DNA from: Undaria pinnatifida
Lineage: Eukaryota > Sar > Phaeophyceae > Laminariales > Alariaceae
Assembly: GCA_012845835.1 (NCBI GenBank)
Contig: JABAKD010000028.1
Coordinates: 9,179,632 to 9,243,631, forward strand
DNA length: 64,000 nucleotides
Reading direction: 5' to 3'
In this document: positions 36,064 through 45,836 of the stretch, piece after piece
Numbering within the stretch: position 1 is the stretch's first letter
Layout: every line of letters starts with the position of its first letter
Notes under the pieces: model-generated
The model's database searches: none
What the model was told of the DNA's origin: nothing
What the model saw: the letters and a program-made list of their open reading frames with translations, nothing else
Program-made: the position numbers and the translations under genes

Positions 36064-36150
36064 TCCAGCTGTGAGATCGAAGATTTCGTCGAAACTCATA
36101 TTTTTATTTGCGAGCTGTGTGTGATACTCCGATCGCGCGTATTAATGGGT
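36064..36150 (+). repeat. Dispersed repeat family D
   Basis: CCAGCTGTGAGATCGAAGAT, TTTGCGAGCTGTG, CCGATCGCGCGTATTA; matches 2829-2900. Confidence 0.7.
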
Positions 36151-36450
36151 ATGTGTCCTCATTAAGGATACGCGTATAGGTCGACGACTCCCCTTGGAAC
36201 TACAGACAGTGTTGCTTGTACCAAGGCCAACATGGTATTAACCAATCTGTGTGCGGAAACTATAAACCCCGTTCTTAAGGGGGACAAAATCTGACGGCTG
36301 TGGAAGGAAATGCATCAGTTTATCAAGTATATCCTGTCAGCCGTACCGCCGGTGAGGGGAGGACGGAGTTTTTAAGGGCGTAGGGGCCGGGGGCGGGGGG
36401 GGGGTTGCAAAAGGAGGGGGGGCGGGGGGGGGGGGATTCCAACCGCTTTA

Positions 36451-37164
36451 GGCCATTTCTTACACAGTCGGATTCCGCCAGTCGAAAACGGCCCTTTTCG
36501 ACTGGATTGTTCTGGTCCTTCATCTTATCGCCAGTCGAGTCGATTTTATAGTTTTTGTGCGCTTCCTAGAGGCGGTTGGTGTGCGGGAGTACTGCTGTAT
36601 GGCAGTCGAAAATCGGTTGTCAGCTCTGTGTTACGCGCGTTCTTCGCGAGCAACGCGACGAACCTTCGTCCAAGCGGGTTGGTGGCGTTGGGCTTACTTA
36701 GCCGAAAGCCGCCAAAGCTGCGTTCGTGACGTTGCACTCAGAGCCGCCAAAGCTACAGCAGGCGTAGCCGTTGTTGGCAAAATAGCATCGATAACGCGCG
36801 CTACCTCTGTCGTGTGATACTTGCTGCTTGCGAGCGGAGCTAGGAATACGCCACGCTGACCCTGCGGCGAGAAACAACAGCAGTGATTGCCAAGGCTGCG
36901 TCGGCGCTGTTGTATGATACTGCTGTGTGGTACCTGGTATAGGTGTGTGGGCGTGTGGGTGTGTGTATTGTGGTGGGATGAGCGATGCGATGGGTTCAAG
37001 AAACAGGTGTAAGCCTTTTTCGACTGAGTTTTCCGACTGGCAGGTCCAGTCCAAAAAGTCGAGTCGAAAAAAGCCCTTTTTCGACTGTGTAAGAAAGCCC
37101 GATTTGGGCTTCAGTCGGAAAAGGCCGTTTTCGACCAACAAATCCGACTGTGTAAGAAATGGCC
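36451..37164. mobile_element. PIF/Harbinger-type MITE, 714 bp
   Basis: Perfect 24-bp terminal inverted repeats (36451-36474 and 37141-37164) begin GGCCATTTCTTACACA and are flanked by TTA on both sides (36448-36450 and 37165-37167). GGCC ends with a TTA duplication are typical of PIF/Harbinger (Tourist-like) elements. Homology of the arms extends imperfectly inwards for about 58 bp through a CCAGTCGAAAACGG block. No transposase frame, so non-autonomous. Confidence 0.85.
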
Positions 37165-37167
37165 TTA

Positions 37168-38880
37168 GGTCGCATAAACGTATACCTGGTAGGGACTTGC
37201 TATACGTGTGGCGCTAGGTCTAGGCAATGGTGCGGGTGGCGGGGAAGGAGGGGGCGGGGGGGGGGGATTTATAATAAATGAATTGGAGCTATGGCATGGA
37301 TAGCTGGGAAGGTAATGAGGTGATATAGTAGTGTTTATTACTCTGGCAGATTTTGATTTTAGGTGGGGGGCGGCGGAGGAGACGGGGGGGGGGGGGGTTG
37401 TGTGCGTGCGTGTGGCGGGGGGGGGGGCGGGGGGGGCGGGTGATGGGGTGGCGGGGAAGGGATGTGTGGGTGGTGGTGATGGTGGCGGCGAACGGAGGTG
37501 GATGGTAGCAAAATATTCTTACCTGCGTGTGACATGCATCTGCCCAATATTTCAAAGATAAACTATGAGGTGGATGAGAGGAAATATATATATACTACGA
37601 AGTAGGTGACCGGTATACTAGGCAACAGCTCGCCCAGTCGTTGGCGATGCATTGTATAGCCTCTTTGGCTGCTTGTTTTTAACGTTTTAAGCGCGAAAAT
37701 CGACCTTGGAAAAATTGTCGTGTTGACCCTGCCAGCATCCAGGGAAGCGTGACTGACCTGTATCCTCCAAAGAGGGATACACTACATATCTGTAAAAACG
37801 TGGCCGAAGGATCACATACAGTAGCTTGTAATGATGTTAGTATCGACCCCCTCAAACGGTCGAGCTCACAGCTGACATATTTTAAACCGATTTTATAAAA
37901 ATAGCGGCGCCAAGTCATTGATGGACGAGTCTCAACATCGCAGAAATCTCAAGTCTTGCTGAATTGGGGGACAGCAAACCTATCTTGTACCAGGGTACGG
38001 GCGTTTTTCATCATGGCAGTGCGACGTATTGTGCATTTGTGCATGGACATAATCGCACGTTTTTTTTTATAAATAATTTTCAAGGACGTCGCACGTTTTT
38101 TTTTGTACGGCGTAACTGTTCTTTTATTTTTTGGTGCCTATACCCTGTATCAGGTTTAACCACATGCACTGCCGCATCAGGCGAAGTTCCACTCTGCCGT
38201 GAAGAAGGGCCGCGACAATTGTAAAGCGCCAAATTTCGTTTAACGCGCCAAAATTCGTCGCCGTTTTCGACGGGCATGGTTCCCTCCTCGCCCGTTCCCA
38301 CTTTAAATTCCCCAGTGTCTGCTGGTGCTGGGGGTTTTCTTGTCAAGGGAACTCGATTTTTGTCTGTCTGCTTGCCTCCCCTTTTTCTAGTCTACTTCGA
38401 ACTTTTTGCGTCACACCAGCTGCCGATGTGTGAAAAAACCATCCTCCATTTGTATAGCTCAATTTTTTTTCGCTAACCCGGAAGAAAACATGAAGTTGCC
38501 CATACACCGATGTCTGGCATCGGGCATCGGTGCTACTTTCCAGCAATTTTTACGACATAAACTAGATAAATTGCAAAATCTTGAAGAAAAAAAAACGCCA
38601 GCTGTGAGTTCGAACATTTGAGTGGTCGGTACTCATTGAAATATTGCATCGGATGTTTCAAAACGCGGCGGGAAAAACGCTCCCCTACCCAGTATAGCAT
38701 GTGGTTGACGGTTTAGTTTGGATCCGTCTAGACCTGTAGGCTTACTATTGATATAGTTCCTTGACGGCTATCCGCCATACCGGTATCCTTAAAATACCAG
38801 GTACTAGTTTTAGTGCGTGGAAGTCTTTGACGGCTATCCGTCAACGCGCGAGAGTGCCGTCAACAGACGTGTTTGCCCCC
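37168..38880. other. Intergenic, G-rich tract and repeats
   Basis: Contains a G-rich tract (37240-37500), a family D piece (38590-38640) and near-palindromes TACCTGGTA (37187) and TACCAGGTA (38800). The words TTGACGGCTATCCG repeat at 38760 and 38828. No gene recognised. Confidence 0.45.
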
Positions 38881-39242
38881 TAGCCTCCCCGTCTCAACGT
38901 ATCAACAGCGCCAAACCAATCAGCAGCAACTTCTGCATGAGTTGATCGAGTTTTTTACTACCCTACAGCCTTCTCGGGCCAATAATGTGGCCGGTATATA
39001 CCTAGCCCCTCTGTCGCGACGCGGCGCCAGCGCCAAACCAATCAGCAGCACTTTCCGCGCAAGTTGATCGAGTTACTTACTACCCTACAACCGAGCCAAT
39101 AATGTGGCCTGTAAATGCTTAGCCTCTCCGTCTCGACGCGCCGCCGGCGCCAAACCAATCAGCACCAACTTACCCCACGAGTTGATCGAGGTGTGTACTA
39201 CCCTACAGCCTTCTCGCACTAATAACGTGGCCGGTATATATC
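38881..39242 (+). repeat. Three tandem 117-123-bp units with CCAAT and TATA-like motifs
   Basis: Units at 38881-39002, 39003-39119 and 39120-39242. Each has TAGCC(T/C)C, GCGCCAAACCAATCAGCA, GTTGATCGAG, ACTACCCTACA, AATAA(T/C)GTGGCC and then GGTATATA (GTAAATG in unit 2). Confidence 0.85.
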
Positions 39243-39837
39243 CATCCCACGACCGAACGTGCGCCGACGTGAGTCAGGGATGTCAAAAATGCTCATGACC
39301 CTTACCTCAACACCTCCAAAACAGCGCGCGTTCATCCACCCAAACGAGTGGCAACTTCTCCAGCATTACAGCCCACCTTTCAACACGTACGAAGCACAAC
39401 AACCAACTCGAACAAAACTGTACCTGGCAGCACACATGGCAACTGCAACTGGTAGCACGCACCCTGGAAAACGTGGAAGGGGAACACGTGACGGGGAAAG
39501 CAAGCACACTGCTTTTAGCACAATCTACACCATGCATTACGCTCGAGGGTACCCCCCCCCCTGCCAATCTCCCAACCTGGCACGCGTGAATGTTTGGGGT
39601 TTCAAGGCTAGGGGTATAGACGTACGCCTCCCCCCAAAATCAAACAGAAACCGCACTAAAACCAGTGTTGAGTGCATGACCTGTTGTTTCTCCCACAGGC
39701 GCTCTGGTCTACAAACAGTTGTCCCCTTCTCCCCCCCCCCCCCACTGCCTGCGCAAGAACGGGCGCAACAACGACGCCCTTGCGTTGGACACATGCGATT
39801 AATAGCACTAATACTACGATACGGGTGCATCCATCTG

Positions 39838-40405
39838 GGGAGCTCTACGCCTTACCCAAAATACTGACCTCCAGAAAGAAAGTAGTCTTAGCCAAACGAA
39901 AAGTTCTCTAAAAAAACGAAAAAAGAAGAAATAAAATCAAATAGGACTCCCAAAATGCCGCTATTGTTGTGTACCAGGGTACCATACTTCCTTAATTGGC
40001 GGGCTCCGTCTGCCAAAAACGTTTTTTTTTCGCCAAAAAAAGCAGTTTTTTTTTCGCCAAAAAAAGGTACCGCACCCCGATCGCAGCACGCGTCGCTCGT
40101 TGCACCAACTCATCTTCCGCAGATCTATACATATCGTGCTAAGGACGCGTGCTACGACAGAGGTGCGCACCGCTTTTTTGTTCTGAGGTTTCTCCTCAAT
40201 TTGGGAGCTCAAGACCTCTCCCAAAACCCGATTTGGGAGAAAAATAAAATTGTTATATACCTGATGAAAACCCCCATCTCTGGCCTAGGTACACAGACGA
40301 GAATCGTGTAAAAAGAAGTGGCCTATTTTCCGACGATTTTGGGCTAAGGGAGCCCCGTCATTCAGAAACCATTTTCGCCAAAAAAAGGTATACCTCCATC
40401 GTATC
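39838..40405 (+). repeat. Two tandem family A copies
   Basis: First copy about 39838-40155 (GGGGAGCTCTACGCC, TTTCGCCAAAAAAAG twice, ACGCGTGCTACGACAGAGG). Second copy 40180-40405 (GGGAGCTCAAGACC, CTGGCCTAGGTACACA, CCGACGATTTTGGGC, AGGGAGCCCCGTCATTCAG, GGTATACCTCCATCGTA). Confidence 0.75.
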
Positions 40406-40449
40406 TTGCATCATACCAGGTATAGGGCGGGGTTGCACGTTTTCAGCGA

Positions 40450-40745
40450 CTAATCCCGCGCTAGGAGGTGCAGCAGATTCCGAGAAGTTTCTGAGCCTCT
40501 TAACACGAAGAGCCCGATGCCTCACCCGACTTTGAAGACCCGCGTTCGCGCAGCTTGTGACCAACATTTCTATGCACCAGGAGTCGCCAAAAAAAAAACA
40601 GTTTGTATCCGTACAAGTATCATACCCCAACCAATGAATCCACGCTCCTCTGGAGGAGCTCAAAAGCTGTCACGAAAACATGTTGAGAAAAGTTTCGCCC
40701 AAAAAAAAATGCACCCCCGCCTACCGCACTGTACAGGGATGGTTC
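40450..40745 (+). repeat. Dispersed repeat family B
   Basis: GCAGCAGATTCCGAGAAG, TTTCTGAGCCTCTT, GAGGAGCTCAAAAGCTG, AACATGTTGAGAAA and CCTACCGCACTGTACAGGG, in the order seen at 3995 and 17650. Confidence 0.75.
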
Positions 40746-41670
40746 CAAAGCCTCCAAACGTTTTATCACTGACGAGGCTTCGCAACCAAGCGGAGCTACG
40801 GCACCCGAACGGGTGCATGCGATGTCCCAACTTTGGTTGCGTAGGAGTCGGGTACCAAAACATACCCGGTACATACACAACAAACGCCCTGCCCCGCCAA
40901 ATGCGGCACATTTGGCGAAGAATTGTTTCTACACGGCAGGGACTCCTTTACCCGAAATCGCGGCAAGTTTCACCATTTTGTTTTGCAGCATGTTTCGTTG
41001 AACACCTACAGTAGGCCTCAGGATGGTTCGTCGGGGAGCACTTATCCCTTCTTTGTCCAAAAGCGTTTTTTGGGTGGGGTATAGAGTGGTTTATCAAGCC
41101 ACCACCCTCAGAAGGCAAAAAAGAGCCAGTGCGCCTCCACCGTGGCATGTGTCGACTTTACAGTAGCATCAACATTAGTATCGGAACCGTCGAACATCAC
41201 AATCCAAGGCCAACACAACCCCACGAAGAAACAGCGAAAAAAGTGGTGAAAAAACACGTTATCCTATGATATGTAGCATTTTTTTTTTCAACCTAATTTT
41301 CTTTGTGGGTTGGTTGGCCACGGGCTAGTTATGGCGTTCGTCGCTTTCAATACTGCTACCACGTGTCCTTTTTGTTTTCTAACAACCCAAACAGAACTTG
41401 GAAACCGCAAAACGCCCTACAACATCTTTGGATCCGATGCGATTTTACCGTACTATTTGTCAGATATATAGTCCATGGAATTGTGCATCGGGCGTGAGCT
41501 TCCATTTTTTTCAAAAAATGTTGCTGAGTGAAACACAAAGCTCCTCCAGTGGGCCGGCCCATCAAATTTGGTTTCACCCCTAACGTAGCACGCTTGGATA
41601 GGATAGGGATATCGCCACCGTCGCGGGCGGTATGCTCAATCGCTGATGCTAGAGCTGCTGCCGCTGCTGC

Positions 41671-41703
<33 letters not shown>

Positions 41704-42126
41704 CGTACCAAATATATAACAAAAACGCCGTGATCGAGTACGATTCGCGAACATCCTCCGGGTCTCGTCGACGAAATTTGATATAGCAGCGGCATCAACA
41801 GCGGTGGCAACAGGGGCAGCAGTAGAAGCAGCGGAAACGTAAGCAGCAGCAGCAGCAGCAGCAGCAGCCCCCGCCACTACCAACAACAACACAACATCCG
41901 GCTGTTCTTAACCGAACGTTCGGACCACGTACGCGAACATCTTCACACGTAGCCGGAGCATAACTCCCGTGGGCAGGGCGATATCACCCCGCCCCCTATC
42001 ACCGCCCCCCCGCCAATACCTCCCCTATTACCTCCCCCCGACACCGTCGATTACACCGAACGTGACGTACACACAGCGGTACAATACATACGACGCCCAA
42101 CAGACGAGGCACGGCAGCCGTTCACG
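40746..42126. other. Intergenic DNA with triplet arrays
   Basis: CTG array at 41663-41702 and AGC array at 41845-41868. A 178-codon minus-strand frame through them is mostly alanine runs and is not credible. No gene recognised. Confidence 0.5.
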
Positions 42127-42400
42127 AATGCTACGGTAGAGGTGCACCACTTTTTTTCTAATTCTACTCCTAAACTGTGGAGCTCAAAACCTCTCCAAAA
42201 AACTGATCAAGGAGGAAAACAACAACACTGCTACCGGATGGAAACTCCCATGGCCTACTGCTGTAGGTACACAACAAGAATCGTGGAAAAAAAAATGTCC
42301 CATTATTTTTTTTTTTCCGACGATTTCGGGTTAAGGAGCCCCGTCATTCAGAAAAAAAAAATAGCCAAAAAAAGGTATACCTCTATCGTAGCACGCGTCC
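42127..42400 (+). repeat. Dispersed repeat family A, most complete copy
   Basis: Starts GCTACGGTAGAGGTGCACC and runs through GTGGAGCTCAAAACCTC, CCCATGGCCTACTG, CCGACGATTTCGGGTTAAGG, AGCCCCGTCATTCAG to GGTATACCTCTATCGTAGCA. Confidence 0.8.
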
Positions 42401-42875
42401 GTTCCCCCTTTCCTACAGGCTCGGCCAGCGGCTATCCTATCCCTTCTACTGACACGCTGCACCGGTGTGTTTTCCACTTTACTCCCAAGTAGTTTGTTGC
42501 CTAAAAACGCGGGCTTCAGTTGCTAACAAGTTACCCTCCCCCGACGTGCGCAATGGCAGGCATTATATATTTCGCCAAAGTATTTATGACTGACAGGGCT
42601 ACTGAAATAACATACTACTACTGACACACGAAACATGCTACACCCAATATCGTTAAAATATAGTTCGTGCAGTACAACACTATTCCGATGATCCATACCT
42701 AAGTCGGCATACGATTACTCATCGGGTTGCACCTTACTTTTTTTCAATCAAAAGTCAGCTTCTAGATTAGGAAGAGAGATTCAACTGACGAGTCCTCATG
42801 AATCTTAGGTGTACGCACGGTTACTGTAGCGTGTGCCCCGTCCCCCCACCCCCCCTGCCCCCCTTCCTTCGCCCA

Positions 42876-45595
42876 CTACGCGCGAAAGAGAACGGGCCCG
42901 CCGGGCGTGCGCGCGGCCCCGATCCCCGCCAAAGCGCCTGACAGATCGAACTCCCTCACCCCCTCTAGCTTCAACCCCACCGCTAACGCTGTCTCTAGTG
43001 CTCGCAAGGTGAGCGCTCGAGTCTCCTGCGCCGGTTGCGCCGCCGCCCATCTTGCGAGGGAGAAGCCCCTGCACCGGGTGTCGCGAAATATTTGTGCGGC
43101 GACGGGTAGGCTGGAGGAGAGAAAGAGAGAGGGCGGGGGGGGGGGGGGAGAGAGACGAAATGAGGGATAGATATGCGGGCGGCATCAACGTGGAATGGGG
43201 TGTGTGAGCGTGCATACGTTTCTCGCGCTTCTTTAGATATCGATTTGTCCGTCAGTCTGTTTGTTAATATCTGTTCCTCTGTATCTTTGCTCCTCTTTGT
43301 ATCTTCCTCTCTGACTCTTTCCCTCTCTCTCTTCCTTCCCCCTTTCCCCGTCCTTCTCCTTGTCCCCCTCTCCTCCTCTCGTCTTCCTCTTTCACCCCCT
43401 CTCTTGATGCCCGTCCCCCTCACCTGACTCCGTCGCCGGAAGCATCGGCGTATGAAACGAACGAACCGCGAAATCGCAACGCTCTCGCCGCGGTGAAGCC
43501 AAGTACGCCCCCCTCCCCGTCCGCCACCAGGTGGGCATTATCCATTCGCATAGCCTTGAACTAAGAGGCGCGCGGAGAGGGGTGTGGAGAACATGGGGTT
43601 GGGGTCGGGGGTACGGGTGGGAGTGAGAGTGGGGGTTTGTGGGGGTGGAGATAGCGGTGGGAGTGAGGGGGGGGGGGATAGGAGAGGGCTGGGGTAGGGA
43701 GCTTCGTTTTGTTTCGTGTCGTTTGGTTTGGTTTGGTTTGGTTTGGTTTGGATTGGTTCCAAATCGTGTTGCTTTGCTAGTTTTCGTTTTAATTCGTTTC
43801 GCTTCAACCTCAAAACTCTAATAGTCGCTAGGTCCCCGTTTCGAACGATTTCTCGGAGTTACCGTAACATATGAGTACCTCTTTCAGCAACGTCGCTTTC
43901 CAGGCACCGAGTCTCATGGCCAGTGCCGCCTCTTCCTCGCTGTTGACAAGGCACACGCTCTCCAACCCCCGTGACGCTGCGAGCTGTATCAAAATCTGGA
44001 GAAAACAGTGGTTTCATGTATTAGGGGATCATCAGGTTTAGTGCAGGCTGCATGTGTATGCATTTGATTCATTGGATGATTTATCGGTTGCTTAGTGGGT
44101 GGTTTGATTGATTTATTGCTTGTAAAATTGGTTGATTGATTAGTCGATCGGTTGGTTGGCTGATTGATTGATTGATTGGTTGATTGGATAATATTTGATT
44201 GGTCGACTAATTGGTTGGTTAGTCGAGTAATTGATAAAAAAAACAGCGTGATAACTATAACACCAAACTAAAGAAAAACAATTGTAACAAACTTGCCTGA
44301 GCTACGGCAGACGAAGCCCCCGTAAACACGACGCGATCTCCCGCCTTCACCCCCCCCCTCTCGCCCCTCCCCTCACCCCCGCCACTTCCCACAGGGGCGA
44401 AGTCTTCAAGAACGCGAAGCGCCGTGGCCACCGACCCGGCGCAGTGCGCGACCACCGCAGCGTTAGCACCTTGCCCCTCCCCCGGAGGGACCTTTACGAG
44501 CGAAGCGTCGCCTAGCACAGCGGTTTTCCTCCAGGTGCCCGACTCGGGACCAGCCAAACATCCGGGGGGGCTTCCAGTAATGGTGGGGATCGCGAGGTCG
44601 CCCGGTCGGAGCCACGAGACACCCTCGCCCGCCGCGGTCACCTCCCACAGGCCTTCGCTGCCTCCCACGAACGGAAACTTGAAGCTGAGATGAGACGGCA
44701 GGGGCGGCGGCGGCAGCGGAGAGGGCGATGGCGACGGGTTGTGTTGACCGGTGCTGGTGGAAGCGGTGCCCATGGTGTTGGTGTTGGCGGCGACGGTAGC
44801 GTCGGCAGAGGCAGCGGCGGCGTCGAGTGTGCGGAGGTCGGATGGAGTGCACGGGGCCACGAGTAGCTTGACGCCCACCTCGCCGGGGCCTAGAGTAGCA
44901 GCTGGAGGGATGTGGTTGCTGTTGTTGTAGTTGTTGGTGGCGGGTTTTGTTCCTGAAGAGGCGGTGTATTCGCCGCAATTTTCCACCCTTGGGAGGGCGG
45001 GGAGGGCGGGGAGGGCGGGAGGGAGGGGGAAGGGGGGGTTGAGGGAGGTCGAGCAGTTGGTGGGTAGGGAAGGTGGTACGAAGTGGACCGCGGAGTGACG
45101 GTGATACGGAAGTGCTCGTTCGGAATCGCGTTCAGATATTCATCATGTGCCTCCTGCACGGCTGCGCCGTGTGTACACCCAGAAACAGTACGTCGGGACT
45201 GGGATAGAGCTCACATTGACGAGCATGCTCGACAGCGAAACTAAACATCGCCTCCAGCCTATCGTACAACGCTCGAGTTCGAAGCGAATATCTTTGCTTT
45301 TGACTGCCGTACCGTACCTGGTACATACCAGGTATCAATTATGTAAACAAAAGACCACATGGTTTACTCTGTTGCCCTCACTCTACTCGGTGCGTGTGTA
45401 GCTGAGCCTGTCGTCTGTCCTGAATATGCGAGTATGACGCTGGACTGCCTACAGTATGATAGAGCACCCAAAAGCGCAAGGCAGCTAACAATACCTGATA
45501 GAGCCATCCGCGAACACCCGACACGTGCTCATCCAGCGTCGCGTCTGCGCCAATACCGCTCCCCGGCATAGAGAAGGTCTCGCAAAGCACGACAT
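42876..45595 (-). CDS. Mitochondrial trans-2-enoyl-CoA/ACP reductase (MECR/ETR1-like)
   Basis: Five exons on the minus strand, in transcript order 45595-45495, 44987-44297, 43995-43879, 43560-43424 and 43110-42876, join in phase to 426 aa. Family members reduce trans-2-enoyl thioesters with NADPH in the last step of mitochondrial fatty-acid synthesis. Residues 1-34 are Arg/Ser/Ala-rich with no acids before D30, a good mitochondrial presequence. Matches to human MECR include VAPCTPSDL (77-85), FVGGSEG (140-146), LRPGDLAIP (160-168), GTWRKTAV (184-191) and the block IFRDTRCRGFSLARW (356-370). Oddities: a Ser/Thr/Pro/Ala-rich insert of roughly 40 residues (88-131) lies where the family's active-site Tyr sits and contains no Tyr, and the cofactor motif reads SSAVAQ instead of NSGVGQ. 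Intron 2 uses a GC donor (CAG|GCAAGT). Activity is therefore uncertain, although the fold assignment is firm. Confidence 0.9.
43725..43752 (+). repeat. GGTTT microsatellite in reductase intron 3
   Basis: Perfect GGTTT units, CCAAA-type on the coding strand, between reductase exons 3 and 4. Confidence 0.8.
44130..44240 (+). repeat. TTGA/TTGG microsatellite in reductase intron 2
   Basis: Degenerate ATTGATTGATTGGTTG units close to the GC splice donor. Confidence 0.75.
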
Positions 45596-45836
45596 CTGCA
45601 CAATTGCTGCCAACAGCGATCCCACAAATTGCTCTAGTTGGCCTCTAGACTCTAGACGCTGGAAGCTGAAACAGGAGTCAGGCTGGCTGTCGAAGGAGGC
45701 GAAAATGCGGCGGAATAGAGAGCCTACCTGTTCCCCGCCTGAAAACCGCCGAGCAATGCTTATAGGCTCCTTTCGCTTGACATGATGTGTCGGTGCAAGC
45801 ATCGTCCTTTGGTTCTTCTCGTCCTTGCCTGCGCTG
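45596..45836. promoter_or_regulatory. Shared divergent promoter region
   Basis: Only 241 bp separate the start codons of the mitochondrial reductase (minus strand) and the methyltransferase-like gene (plus strand). Both promoters and both 5' leaders must lie here or overlap the neighbouring exons. It contains a GCGGCGG/CCGCC pair around 45707-45750 and a weak AT-rich TTATAGG at about 45759. Co-regulation of the two organelle-targeted genes is an inference from spacing. Confidence 0.5.

Noticed and set aside
41356..41892. 178-codon alanine-rich minus-strand frame
   Set aside because: It consists mainly of triplet-array translations and unrelated sequence; no domain.
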